IMG/VR virus record: IMGVR_UViG_3300028025_001913
Span: 1 to 64,000 of that record
Direction: 5' to 3' (one strand)
DNA: 64,000 nucleotides
From: a virus
Shown one piece after another: positions 6,943 to 14,462 of the stretch. The first letter of the stretch is position 1. Every line of letters begins with the position of its first letter. The notes beneath the pieces were generated by a model, which did not search any database, was not told where the DNA came from, and saw only the letters and a list, made by a program, of their open reading frames with translations. A program made the translations under genes and the position numbers.

Positions 6943-7366
6943 AATACTTGATTTACCGGAAAAAGAATTGGTCTTGCCGCCGGGAGTAAAACCCCCAAAA
7001 ATAGACCATGAGTATGAAAATGCTGAACAGAAAGCCCAGTCAATACCTGACCCTAAAGGTTGGCGTGTTCTTTGCGCTTTGGTTGAAGCAGGCGATACGT
7101 TTGATAGTGGTATTTTAAAGTCTGAGCAAACAGTCAAGATTGAGGAAATTACTTCCCCTGTTTTGTTTGTTGTAAAGATGGGACCAGATGCCTATAACGA
7201 TACGGATAAGTTTCCTGATGGTCCGTGGTGTAAGGTTGGCGACTTTGTAATAACACGCCCATATACCGGAACACGCATCATGATTCACGGTAAGGAGTTT
7301 CGCTTGATTAACGACGATCAAGTTGAAGCAACAGTTGAAGACCCACGTGGCATTAGACGAGCTTAA
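6935..7366 (+). CDS. GroES-like co-chaperonin
   Basis: Residues from about 40 to 135 of this 143-aa protein match the GroES (Cpn10) fold order: GWRVLCALVEAGDTFDSGI at the first strand and mobile-loop region, then SPVLFVVKMGPDAY, a KVGDFVITRPYTGT strand pair, then GKEFRLINDDQVEATV at the C-terminus. GroES caps GroEL and helps fold capsid proteins; T4 gp31 is the classic phage replacement. The unusual 35-residue N-terminal extension is Pro/Glu-rich. It lies between portal and scaffold genes, which fits a role in folding the capsid or portal. Confidence 0.78.
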   Translation: MSEILDLPEKELVLPPGVKPPKIDHEYENAEQKAQSIPDPKGWRVLCALVEAGDTFDSGILKSEQTVKIEEITSPVLFVVKMGPDAYNDTDKFPDGPWCKVGDFVITRPYTGTRIMIHGKEFRLINDDQVEATVEDPRGIRRA

Positions 7367-7378
7367 TAGGAGAAACAT

Positions 7379-8341
7379 ATGGCAGAGAACGACGAATTTA
7401 AATTTCCTCATGAACTTGAGGAAGATGACAACGTAAATATCAATATTTCCGATGAAACGGACGTTGAGATTGAAATTGAAGACGATACCCCTGAAAGAGA
7501 TAGGAGAGCGGTACCCCTTGATCGTGAGGTAGAAGACCCTACTGATGAAGAGATTGAGTCTTACGGCAATAAAGCACAAAGTCGTATTAAACAATTAACT
7601 CATGCACGGCACGATGAAAGACGTGCTAAAGAGGCAATTTCTCGTGAAAAGGCAGAGCTAGAGAACATGACTCGGGCTATCATGGAGGAAAACCGTAGGC
7701 TTAAGGAGTATGTTAATTCTGGGCAAGCTAGTTATGCTGAGAATTTACAGGCTAGAGCTGAAGCAGATATGGAGATGGCACGCCGTAAATACAAGGAAGC
7801 ACAGGAAAGTTATGATTCCGACGCTATGCTTGATGCGCAAGAAAATTTGACAGAAGCTAAGATGAAACTCGAAGCTGCGAAAAATTTTAAGCCTACCCCT
7901 TTACAAACCGAAGAAAATGCTGTACAAATACAATCATCGGCACCGGAAGCACCACGACTCGACGAAAAAACCTTGCGCTGGCAAGCAAAAAACCAGTGGT
8001 TTGGGTCACCGGGATACGAAGAAGTTACGGCCTTTGCACTAGGGCTGCACCAAAAACTAGTTGCCACCGGGGTAGACCCCCGCTCTGATGGATATTTCGA
8101 CCAAGTAGATGGTCGCTTAAAGCAGGTGTTTCCTGAGATGTTTGGAAACTCTGATAGAAGTACTAAACCCGCTGAGTCAGGCAAAAAACCGGCAACGGTT
8201 GTTGCATCGGCTTCTCGATCTTCGGGGGCTAAAAAAGTGATTAAATTAACAGCTACGCAAGCACGATTAGCGGAGAAGTATGGTTTAACACACAGACAAT
8301 ATGCAGATGAAGTACTTAAATTGGAGAGAGCAAATGGCTAA
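7379..8341 (+). CDS. Capsid scaffold protein (putative)
   Basis: The 320-aa protein has a strongly acidic N-terminus (residues 1-55), a long charged coiled coil (about 60-175, rich in Glu/Arg/Lys/Ala) and a basic C-terminal helix (KKVIKLTATQARLAEKYGLTHRQY). Acidic plus coiled-coil plus basic C-terminus upstream of the capsid gene is the hallmark of phage scaffolding proteins, which drive procapsid assembly and bind the coat through the basic tail. The ribosome site AGGAGAAACAT precedes the ATG. There is no protease domain. Sequence similarity was not tested. Confidence 0.75.
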   Translation: MAENDEFKFPHELEEDDNVNINISDETDVEIEIEDDTPERDRRAVPLDREVEDPTDEEIESYGNKAQSRIKQLTHARHDERRAKEAISREKAELENMTRAIMEENRRLKEYVNSGQASYAENLQARAEADMEMARRKYKEAQESYDSDAMLDAQENLTEAKMKLEAAKNFKPTPLQTEENAVQIQSSAPEAPRLDEKTLRWQAKNQWFGSPGYEEVTAFALGLHQKLVATGVDPRSDGYFDQVDGRLKQVFPEMFGNSDRSTKPAESGKKPATVVASASRSSGAKKVIKLTATQARLAEKYGLTHRQYADEVLKLERANG

Positions 8342-8786
8342 TACTAGAACACCTCGGGAGTTAGAAACCCGCGAAAAAACACAAACTCGTTATGTTTATA
8401 AACCAGCGAGTACTTTACCGGAACCGGCACCGGACCCAGATTATGACTTCCATTGGATGGCTATAACTGTTAACGGGCAGGAGAATTCATCTAACATATC
8501 GCAAAAGCGACGTGATGGTTGGGTACCAGTAAAGGCAGTAGATTACCCTGAATTAGAAATAGACCCTAACAAGAATGGCGAAGTTGAAAATGGTGGTTTG
8601 CTTTTATGCAAAATACCAAAAGAAATGAACCAAGCTCGTAGAGAATATTTTGAGAAAAAGGCACAAAACCAGATGGATTCTGTGGACAATAGCTTTTTGA
8701 AACAGAGTAACCCAGATATGCCTTTGTTTGCTGAGCGTAAAAGCACAACAACTAGAGGACGTGGTTTTGGTGGTGGTGAAAAATGA
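8334..8786 (+). CDS. Hypothetical head-region protein (150 aa)
   Basis: I chose the ATG at 8334, after GGAGAG, rather than the earlier in-frame 8301 start, which would overlap the scaffold gene by 41 bp. The 150-residue protein is polar and basic. It has a DPDYDFHWMAITVNGQENSS stretch that looks like an entry into a compact domain, and a Gly/Arg-rich tail (TTRGRGFGGGEK). No family is recognised. It is coupled to the scaffold gene by an 8-bp overlap and may be a minor head component. Confidence 0.65.
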   Translation: MANTRTPRELETREKTQTRYVYKPASTLPEPAPDPDYDFHWMAITVNGQENSSNISQKRRDGWVPVKAVDYPELEIDPNKNGEVENGGLLLCKIPKEMNQARREYFEKKAQNQMDSVDNSFLKQSNPDMPLFAERKSTTTRGRGFGGGEK

Positions 8787-8811
8787 TTTTTAACTTTTAA
8801 TGGAGATTTAA

Positions 8812-9630
8812 ATGGCAGCTTATCCTGTTGTTTCAGGCCCGTATGGGTTTAAGCCCGTTAATCTTATCGGTGGTCAGGTTTTTTCTGGGTCGACTCGCAA
8901 TTTGCCGATTCAGTACAACTACGGCACCGCTATTTATTACGGCGATTTTGTAAAATTAACAGCTGGTTATGTAGAAATCCTAGCTAACACTATTTCCAGT
9001 AACGTGGCAGTAGGTGTTTTCTTGGGTTGTTACTATACCAATCCTACAACTAAAAACCGTCAGTTTTCGCAATACTATCCCGGCAATATAACAGCTGGCG
9101 ATATTACTGCAATTATTTGTGACGACCCAGACACCGTATTTAGGGTAGCAGTAACTACTACCGCAGGTGGTTCTACAATTGGCTCAGCTTCGTCAATTCT
9201 TGTTGGTCAAAACATGGCTGGTAACACAGCTACAGGTAACGCTACTTCTGGTAATTCTAACGGCGCTGTAGTTGGTGCTTCTAGTTCTACTGGTAATTTC
9301 CGTGTAATGAACTTAGTTCCTGACACACAAATTAGCGTTTCAGGAACCTATGTATCCGGTGGTGCTGCCGCAGCAACTTCTGTTGTTGTGTCTGGCTTAC
9401 CTGTTGGTACATTTTTGCCAATCGGCACTGATGTGTTTAACTTGGTAAGTGGTCAGTTGCAGTTTACTGGCGCTACATTAAGTGCTGCATCAACTGTTAC
9501 AACAACCGGCAACACAACTTTAACTGTTACTGCTATTACAACGCAAGTAGCTGGCACTGTTGCGTTAGTTGAAACCCCAGAGGTACTCGTTAAGATTACT
9601 TTTGGTGCTCACCGCTACTACGTAGCTTAA
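8812..9630 (+). CDS. Putative head decoration / structural protein
   Basis: The 272-aa protein is rich in Thr, Ser, Gly, Val and Ala and low in charge, as expected for a beta-rich capsid-surface protein. It opens with a short conserved-looking segment (PVVSGPYGFKPVNLIGG). The middle (residues 115-175) is low-complexity TGNATSGNSNGAVVGA, the later part Val/Thr-rich. It lies between scaffold and major capsid gene with a clear GGAG ribosome site. Decoration or head-fibre function is inferred from position and composition. Confidence 0.55.
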   Translation: MAAYPVVSGPYGFKPVNLIGGQVFSGSTRNLPIQYNYGTAIYYGDFVKLTAGYVEILANTISSNVAVGVFLGCYYTNPTTKNRQFSQYYPGNITAGDITAIICDDPDTVFRVAVTTTAGGSTIGSASSILVGQNMAGNTATGNATSGNSNGAVVGASSSTGNFRVMNLVPDTQISVSGTYVSGGAAAATSVVVSGLPVGTFLPIGTDVFNLVSGQLQFTGATLSAASTVTTTGNTTLTVTAITTQVAGTVALVETPEVLVKITFGAHRYYVA

Positions 9631-9647
9631 CCCTAGGAGATATTTAA

Positions 9648-10556
9648 ATGGCTATTTCACGTGCACAACTATTGAAAGAGTTGCTCCCGGGCTTGAACGC
9701 TTTGTTCGGTTTAGAATATAAGCGTTATGGAGAGCAACACAAAGAGATCTACGAAACAGAGAAATCTGAGCGTAGCTTTGAAGAAGAAACAAAACTGTCT
9801 GGTTTCTCAGCCGCTCCTGTTAAAAACGAAGGCTCTGCCATCGCTTATGACAATGCGCAGGAAGCTTTCACAGCTCGTTACAACCACGAAACAATCGCTT
9901 TAGGTTTCTCAGTAACTGAAGAAGCAATCGAAGATAACCTCTACGACGCTTTATCAGGACGCTACACTAAAGCATTAGCTCGTGCTATGGCTTACACCAA
10001 ACAGGTTAAAGCTGCTGCTGTATTAAACAACGGATTCTCCTCCGCTTATCCCGGTGGTGATGGTGTTGCTTTATTCAGCACATCTCACCCATTGGTTAAC
10101 GGCAGTACTAACAGCAACACTTTCACTACTCCTGCTGACTTGAATGAGACTTCTTTAGAAGCCGCTGTTATTCAAATCGCTGCTTGGACTGATGAGCGTG
10201 GTCTGTTAATCGCTGCAATGCCACGTAAGTTGATTATTCCGCCAGCATTACAGTTCGTTGCTACTCGTTTATTAGAAACTAACCTCCGTGTTGGTACTAC
10301 TGATAACGACATCAATGCATTGAAGAACAACGGTTCTATCCCAGAGGGTTATACAATCAATAACTATCTAACAGATACAAACGCTTGGTTTTTATGCACC
10401 GATGTACCTAACGGTATGAAGCATTTTGAACGTATGCCTTTGTCTAACAACATGGACGGCGACTTCGATACAGGTAACGTACGTTACAAGTCTCGTGAGC
10501 GTTATTCATTCGGTTGGTCAGACCCACTAGGAATGTTCGCTTCACCCGGAGCCTAA
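9648..10556 (+). CDS. Major capsid protein (Mu gpT-like)
   Basis: This is the main shell subunit, 302 aa. The order resembles Mu-type head subunit gpT: an N-terminal helical arm (SRAQLLKELLPGLNALFGLEY), a FEEETKLSGFSAAPVKNEGSAI stretch, a helix-rich FSVTEEAIEDNLYDALSGRYTKALARAM spine region, FSTSHPLVNGST in the E/P-loop zone, and a C-terminal ARERYSFGWSDPLGM-type end. Length is typical for uncleaved HK97-fold coats. Strong AGGAG, followed at once by a good intrinsic terminator (10558-10590), suits a highly expressed gene. Confidence 0.85.
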   Translation: MAISRAQLLKELLPGLNALFGLEYKRYGEQHKEIYETEKSERSFEEETKLSGFSAAPVKNEGSAIAYDNAQEAFTARYNHETIALGFSVTEEAIEDNLYDALSGRYTKALARAMAYTKQVKAAAVLNNGFSSAYPGGDGVALFSTSHPLVNGSTNSNTFTTPADLNETSLEAAVIQIAAWTDERGLLIAAMPRKLIIPPALQFVATRLLETNLRVGTTDNDINALKNNGSIPEGYTINNYLTDTNAWFLCTDVPNGMKHFERMPLSNNMDGDFDTGNVRYKSRERYSFGWSDPLGMFASPGA

Positions 10557-10557
10557 G

Positions 10558-10590
10558 AAAAAGGGGAGATAAAACTCCCCTTTTTTTATT
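10558..10590 (+). terminator. Intrinsic terminator after the capsid gene
   Basis: An 11-bp stem, AAAAAGGGGAG (10558-10568) with CTCCCCTTTTT (10575-10585), loop ATAAAA, then a T-rich tail. It starts right after the capsid stop. It may partly uncouple the capsid transcript from the downstream genes. Confidence 0.85.
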
Positions 10591-10598
10591 TTTTGTAG

Positions 10599-10692
10599 TA
10601 TGATTAGTTATCTGGGTAATTCCAGCTTATTAAACTGCCCCAGCAGACGATATACCGATTAATAGGCTTAACTTGTATATAGGAGAATCCTC
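10599..10692 (+). ncRNA. Structured 5' leader with possible pseudoknot
   Basis: No ORF fills the 136 bp between the capsid stop and the next ATG. Beyond the terminator lies a possible -10 (TATGAT, 10599-10604) and a fold-rich leader. GCTTATTAA (10625-10633) pairs with TTAATAGGC (10659-10667) over 9 bp with one U-G. Inside the loop CTGC-CCCA-GCAG (10635-10646) is a 4-bp hairpin. CTGGG (10612-10616) can pair with CCCAG (10639-10643), making a pseudoknot, or form CTGG-GTAATT-CCAG locally. ATATAC (10650-10655) can also pair with GTATAT just before the ribosome site AGGAG (10681-10685), which would alter start access. Confidence 0.5.
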
Positions 10693-11178
10693 ATGGGTTT
10701 CGCTTCGCACTTAGGTCCTTGGCTATTAGGTACCGTTAAAAACACAACTGGCACAACTGCTGGAACACTACGCAACATGGGTAACACCATAGTGTCTCAA
10801 TCTGTTGCGGTTCTTTACACCGATATTACTGCCGGAACAACCGCATTTACAATCCCTGCTGGTTCACAAATTTTATCTGCTTCGTTTAATACAACTGTCG
10901 CTTACGCAACTACTACACCTACATACGCTTTATTTGTAAACGGTACAGCTATTAACACCGCAGCTAACGGCAGCGTATTTACTAACACAGGTATTGTTAA
11001 CTTGTTGCTTGGTAATAACAACGCAGCTGGCGCAGTGCTTTGTGCTAACGTAGGTACAGGCGATGCGATTATTACATTTACTCAAGCTAACGTAACAGCT
11101 ACTTCAGGTGCTGGTATCTTAACTATGACTTATGTAGTTCGTGATTCTGACGGTAACGCTAATCCAAGTCAGGTTTAA
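10693..11178 (+). CDS. Putative virion structural protein (161 aa)
   Basis: Thr/Ala/Asn/Gly-rich, low-charge protein of 161 residues, predicted beta-rich. The opening GFASHLGPWLLGTVKNTTGTTAG resembles small head-surface proteins that follow coat genes in many aquatic phages. It is the first gene after the capsid terminator and has its own long structured leader, then a GGGGG-TTCG-CCCCC terminator. It thus looks like a separately controlled, probably abundant virion protein such as a head fibre or decoration. Exact role unknown. Confidence 0.55.
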   Translation: MGFASHLGPWLLGTVKNTTGTTAGTLRNMGNTIVSQSVAVLYTDITAGTTAFTIPAGSQILSASFNTTVAYATTTPTYALFVNGTAINTAANGSVFTNTGIVNLLLGNNNAAGAVLCANVGTGDAIITFTQANVTATSGAGILTMTYVVRDSDGNANPSQV

Positions 11179-11185
11179 TTAATCT

Positions 11186-11203
11186 GGGGGTTCGCCCCCT
11201 TTT
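11186..11203 (+). terminator. Intrinsic terminator with UUCG tetraloop
   Basis: GGGGG (11186-11190), TTCG, CCCCC (11195-11199), then TTTTATTTT. A 5-bp GC stem capped by the very stable UUCG loop. It lies between the 161-aa gene and the next ribosome site. Confidence 0.8.
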
Positions 11204-11220
11204 ATTTTAGGAGATTAATT

Positions 11221-11517
11221 ATGGGTATGCAAACCGATGTTTTATCAGCGCATCTTAGTGCTGCTGGTACTCTTTATACTGGTCGTACTCGTTTAAAAGG
11301 GATAATTGTTGCCCCTAAAGCTAGTACAGCCGCTACTTTTGAAATACGCACAACCAGCGCTACAGGCCCTGTTCTTTTTACAATGGACATAGCAAGCCTT
11401 GGTACACCAAACACAACTTGTATAATAGTTCCCGGTGAAGGCATTCTGGCAAGTGATGGATTGTATTTAACCACAAGCGTTGGTACTGTAACTGGTATTA
11501 CGGTGTTCTATGGCTAA
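11221..11517 (+). CDS. Hypothetical structural protein (98 aa)
   Basis: 98 residues, small beta-rich protein with Thr/Val/Ile-rich strands (GIIVAPKASTAATFEIRTTSATGPVLF in pieces) and few charges. Not recognised as a named family. A clear AGGAG precedes the ATG, and the stop overlaps the next gene's ATG by 8 bp. Position after the coat and before the adaptor suggests a small head or head-tail structural component. Confidence 0.6.
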   Translation: MGMQTDVLSAHLSAAGTLYTGRTRLKGIIVAPKASTAATFEIRTTSATGPVLFTMDIASLGTPNTTCIIVPGEGILASDGLYLTTSVGTVTGITVFYG

Positions 11518-11767
11518 GAAAAAAGGTCCGTCCCTCGCTATTGGTAGGGGTGAGAAGCTACCTGTATCTAAAGGGGCGGGCCTTACTGCCAAAGGCAGAG
11601 CTAAGTACAATGCGGCTACGGGGTCTAATCTAAAGGCTCCGCAACCACAAGGTGGCGCAAGAAAGCGTTCATTCTGCGCTAGGATGTCAGGGATGCCCGG
11701 ACCAATGAAAGACGAGAACGGCAAACCAACAAGGAAGGCTGCGAGTCTAAAGAGATGGAAATGCTAA
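11510..11767 (+). CDS. Small basic protein, DUF6321-like
   Basis: 85 residues, strongly basic. It carries the pattern GLTAKGRAKYNAATGSNLKAP, then RKRSFCARMSGMPGPMKD, and ends KRWKC. From memory this matches phage proteins of the DUF6321 type; the family name should be confirmed. The two Cys and the basic charge suggest nucleic-acid or head-interior association, but no activity is known. It overlaps its neighbours on both sides (8 bp upstream, 13 bp downstream), so expression is coupled to the late operon. Confidence 0.6.
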   Translation: MAKKKGPSLAIGRGEKLPVSKGAGLTAKGRAKYNAATGSNLKAPQPQGGARKRSFCARMSGMPGPMKDENGKPTRKAASLKRWKC

Positions 11768-12000
11768 ATAACATGCTGGAATTATGGACTGGTGGTTTAA
11801 CCGTTTTTATGGCGGTTATTGGATATATTGTGCATGAGAAGTTTGACAAAATTAAAGACTTAGACGATAAACTTAACACTACTAGAGTGGAGATAGCCCG
11901 TGACTATGCAACTAATTCAGAAGTCCAAAGAATTACTGACCACATTGACCAACGCTTTAACAAGCTTGAAGCAAAAATTGACCAGCTTATTTCAAGATAA
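11755..12000 (+). CDS. Small membrane-anchored coiled-coil protein (81 aa)
   Basis: One transmembrane segment at residues 11-27 (WTGGLTVFMAVIGYIV), then a charged helix to the C-terminus (KFDKIKDLDDKLNTTRVEIARD, RFNKLEAKIDQLIS). The same layout recurs in the lysis cluster (24866-25272). It could be a holin-like or spanin-like accessory, or a tail-associated membrane protein. Nothing decides between these. It overlaps the basic protein upstream by 13 bp. Confidence 0.6.
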   Translation: MEMLNNMLELWTGGLTVFMAVIGYIVHEKFDKIKDLDDKLNTTRVEIARDYATNSEVQRITDHIDQRFNKLEAKIDQLISR

Positions 12001-12002
12001 AG

Positions 12003-12308
12003 ATGCCAAGTAGCTCTAAAAAGCAGCACAATTTTATGGAAGCAATAGCTCACAATAAAGCTTTTGCTAAGAAGGTAGGTGTTCCACAGTCCGTGGGGCA
12101 AGATTTTTCAAAAGCCGATAAAGGCAAAACTTTTAAAAAGGGTGGTGAAACTATGGCAACTAAAAAAATGAATCCATTTATGGCAATGATTGCAAAGAAA
12201 AAAGAAGCTGCTGCTAAAAAGCCAGCTAAATCTGCTGCTATGCCTATGAAAAAAGGCGGCATGGCTAAAAAACCAATGAAGAAAATGACTATGGGCGGAA
12301 AGGCTTAA
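12003..12308 (+). CDS. Lys/Met-rich basic protein (101 aa)
   Basis: 101 residues dominated by Lys, Met, Ala and Gly, with repeated KKGGMAKKPMKKM-type motifs in the second half. An internal ATG in the same frame (at MATKKMNPF, codon 51) might also be used. There is no known fold. Such histone-tail-like composition suggests binding to DNA or acidic surfaces, perhaps inside the capsid. It belongs to a run of at least four similar small basic genes (12003-12897, 14463-14923). RBS is weak; the start is 2 bp after the previous stop. Confidence 0.55.
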   Translation: MPSSSKKQHNFMEAIAHNKAFAKKVGVPQSVGQDFSKADKGKTFKKGGETMATKKMNPFMAMIAKKKEAAAKKPAKSAAMPMKKGGMAKKPMKKMTMGGKA

Positions 12309-12313
12309 TAACT

Positions 12314-12508
12314 ATGAAACACGAAGACATTAAAAAAGATATGCCAATGATGAAAAAAGTAGCCAATAAGGCTGTTATGGGTCATGAGAAGCGTATGCAT
12401 AAGATGGCTAAGGGCGGTACAGCCTCAGCTAGAGCAGACGGTTGTGCGCAGCGTGGTAAAACCAAAGGCACAATGGTTGGTATGAACAAAGGTGGGATGA
12501 CCTGCTGA
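12314..12508 (+). CDS. Lys/Met/Gly-rich basic protein (64 aa)
   Basis: 64 residues, basic, with MAKGGTASARADGCAQRGKTKGT, a motif seen in many aquatic phage genomes near head genes, and a C-terminal Cys. It shares its Met/Lys/Gly-rich character with the proteins at 12003-12308 and 14463-14663. The stop overlaps the next ATG (TGATG). Function unknown; a capsid-interior role is a guess. Confidence 0.6.
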   Translation: MKHEDIKKDMPMMKKVANKAVMGHEKRMHKMAKGGTASARADGCAQRGKTKGTMVGMNKGGMTC

Positions 12509-12897
12509 TGAGAGCCTCTCGTGGGATGGGTGACATAAACCCATCCAAAATGCCGGGTGGTGTAAAGAAAGCTCGTAGAGATGATACGGACTTTACTGAG
12601 TTTAAAAAAGGTGGTTCGGTTACGATCACTAAAGGTGGTACTGCATCGGCTATGGCTAAGAAACTCTTATCTAAACCGGGGTCTTTAAAAGCATCTGATA
12701 TGTATAAAGAAGGTGGAAAAACTAAGTCTAAAGTTAATGAAGCCGGTAACTATACAAAACCAGAGTTGCGCAAACGGATATTTAATAGTGTCAAAGCAGC
12801 CGCAGTACAGGGTACGGGTGCAGGACAGTGGTCAGCTCGTAAAGCGCAGTTGATGGCTAAACGCTACAAAGCCGCAGGCGGAGGTTATCGTGATTGA
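12508..12897 (+). CDS. Basic phage protein (129 aa)
   Basis: A basic protein with a disordered first half (GGSVTITKGGTASAMAKKLL) and a compact C-terminal helical motif (residues about 85-129: KPELRKRIFNSVKAAAVQG, WSARKAQLMAKRYKAAGGGY). The C-terminal motif recurs widely in phages and looks like a small DNA- or RNA-binding helix pair. Start overlaps the previous stop, and the end overlaps the 43-aa gene by 8 bp. The product is probably made in the late phase. Confidence 0.65.
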   Translation: MRASRGMGDINPSKMPGGVKKARRDDTDFTEFKKGGSVTITKGGTASAMAKKLLSKPGSLKASDMYKEGGKTKSKVNEAGNYTKPELRKRIFNSVKAAAVQGTGAGQWSARKAQLMAKRYKAAGGGYRD

Positions 12898-13021
12898 AAA
12901 TAAACACAGTACAACTTGTTTTATATATGATGATGGTCCTTGTGATTGTGGACTGGATGAGTATATAACTGATGAACAAATTGATATGGAGCTTCTTGAA
13001 AAAGAAGAGGCAAAAGATTGA
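12890..13021 (+). CDS. Small acidic Cys-containing protein (43 aa, GTG start)
   Basis: Read directly from sequence. GTG at 12890 follows a good GGCGGAGG site and the frame stays open for 43 codons to TGA at 13019-13021. The stop overlaps the TTG start of the next gene. The product is acidic with three Cys (C10, C18, C20; the last two as CDC) and an EKEEAKD tail. No family is recognised. Its acidic charge contrasts with its very basic neighbours, so it might be a partner of one of them; that is speculation. Confidence 0.55.
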   Translation: MIENKHSTTCFIYDDGPCDCGLDEYITDEQIDMELLEKEEAKD

Positions 13022-13260
13022 AAGCGCCACAACAGTCTTTAAAGTCATGGGGTGAACAGAAGTGGACTACCAAGTCTGGTAAGAAATCATCAGAAACAGG
13101 TGAGCGGTACCTACCAAAGAAAGCAATTGAAGCGTTAAGTCCGCAGGAGTACGCAGCAACTACACGGGCAAAGCGGGCAGGTAAGGCAAAAGGTAAGCAG
13201 TTTGTTCCTCAGCCAAAAAGTGTTAAGTCTAAGGTTAAACCTTATAGGAAGATAGGATAA
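13018..13260 (+). CDS. DUF5872-like basic protein
   Basis: 80 residues. Pattern KSWGEQKWTTKSGKKSS, ETGERYLPKKAIEALS, EYAATTRAKRAGKAKGKQFV matches, from memory, phage proteins annotated with DUF5872. Strongly basic with Trp/Tyr anchors. Biochemical role unknown; nucleic-acid binding is likely. The only in-frame start is a TTG (13018-13020) that overlaps the previous stop, which implies coupled translation. The stop is followed by the adaptor-region gene after 3 bp. Confidence 0.65.
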   Translation: MKAPQQSLKSWGEQKWTTKSGKKSSETGERYLPKKAIEALSPQEYAATTRAKRAGKAKGKQFVPQPKSVKSKVKPYRKIG

Positions 13261-13263
13261 AAG

Positions 13264-14016
13264 ATGACCGTAGTTGCAAGCACCTCGTTTAACTTAGACC
13301 TAGCTGAAATGGTTGAGGAAGCCTTTGAGCGTTGTGGTTCACAGTTACGTACTGGTTATGACCTTAAGACTGCTAGGCGTAGTCTTAATTTGTTGTTTGC
13401 CGATTGGGCTAACCGTGGTATCAACTTGTGGACAATTGAGCAAGGTCAGATTAACTTAGTTCAAGGCGTAAACACGTACGATTTACCTATTGACACAGTT
13501 GATTTGTTAGAACACGTTATCCGTACTAACGCAGGTAGCACCGCTAATCAAACAGACTTATCAATAACAAGTATATCTGTGTCTACCTACGCAACAATAC
13601 CAAACAAGTTAACACAATCTAGACCTATTCAAGTCTGGTTTAATCGTCAGTCCGGTGCTGATTATGCAGGTACGGCAACGTCTTCTCCTCCGCTTGGTAT
13701 AGATTATCCTAAGATAGTTGTTTGGCCTACTCCAGACCAAGGTGCTGTCGGTGACCCATATTACACGTTTGTATACTGGCGTATGCGTAGAATTCATGAC
13801 GGCGGTAACGGCGTTAACACTATGGATATACCGTTTAGATTTATGCCTTGCTTGGTAGCAGGGCTTTCGTATTATTTGGCATTAAAAATTTCAGGGGCAG
13901 AGCAACGTATTCCTTTGTTAAAACAACAGTACGATGAGGCTTGGGAACTAGCCGCTACTGAAGATAGGGATAAGTCAGCTATTCGTTTTGTTCCTCGACA
14001 GATGTACATTTATTAA
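13264..14016 (+). CDS. Head-tail connector / tail-tube-A-like protein
   Basis: A 250-aa protein with an N-terminal helical segment typical of gp11/gp4-type connectors (LDLAEMVEEAFERCGSQ, ARRSLNLLFADWANRGINLWT), then a beta-rich centre (QGVNTYDLPIDTVDLLEHV) and C-terminal helices (PCLVAGLSYYLALKISG, EDRDKSAIRF). In T7- and P22-like podoviruses such proteins attach below the portal and begin the tail. It lies just upstream of the SU10-type adaptor gene, which supports a connector role. Exact homologue not tested. Confidence 0.65.
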   Translation: MTVVASTSFNLDLAEMVEEAFERCGSQLRTGYDLKTARRSLNLLFADWANRGINLWTIEQGQINLVQGVNTYDLPIDTVDLLEHVIRTNAGSTANQTDLSITSISVSTYATIPNKLTQSRPIQVWFNRQSGADYAGTATSSPPLGIDYPKIVVWPTPDQGAVGDPYYTFVYWRMRRIHDGGNGVNTMDIPFRFMPCLVAGLSYYLALKISGAEQRIPLLKQQYDEAWELAATEDRDKSAIRFVPRQMYIY

Positions 14017-14024
14017 AGGTTTAT

Positions 14025-14453
14025 GTGGGTAATAGATTTGCATCAGCTAAAAACTCAATTGCCCAGTGCGATAGGTGCGGGCAAAGATTTAAATTAGTTG
14101 AATTAAAGAAAGAAATAAAAAAGACCAAGATATATGATTTAAAAGTTTGTTCAGCGTGTTGGGACCCAGATCAGCCGCAGTTGCAGTTAGGTATGTATCC
14201 GGTAGATGACCCACAAGCGGTACGGGAACCAAGAACGGATAATACATACTACCAAGCAGGACGTACGGGTTTACAGACTAATGTAAATGGTGGCGATACA
14301 ACAGCAGGCTTAGGAGTTGTCTCAGTTGGTAGTAGAATATTTGAGTGGGGCTGGGCACCAGTAGGCGGCTCTAGCGGTTTTGATAGGATTTTAACTCCCA
14401 ATGCGCTTGTGGCAACGGGGACTGTAAATAGTGTAACAATCTCAACAACATAG
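14025..14453 (+). CDS. Zinc-ribbon structural protein (142 aa)
   Basis: Starts at GTG 14025; the overlapping ATG at 14023 is out of frame and hits a stop after 18 codons. Residues 15-45 hold a CxxC...CxxC zinc ribbon (CDRCGQRFKL ... VCSACW). The rest is Gly/Thr/Val-rich and ends VTISTT, like fibre or neck proteins. A DNA- or protein-binding knuckle fused to a structural tail is unusual but fits the head-tail joining region. No named family was recognised. Confidence 0.6.
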   Translation: MGNRFASAKNSIAQCDRCGQRFKLVELKKEIKKTKIYDLKVCSACWDPDQPQLQLGMYPVDDPQAVREPRTDNTYYQAGRTGLQTNVNGGDTTAGLGVVSVGSRIFEWGWAPVGGSSGFDRILTPNALVATGTVNSVTISTT

Positions 14454-14462
14454 GAGTGTATA

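Noticed and set aside
8301-8333. Upstream start for the 150-aa head protein
   Set aside because: The ATG at 8301 lies inside the scaffold gene and has no ribosome site, while 8334 follows GGAGAG.
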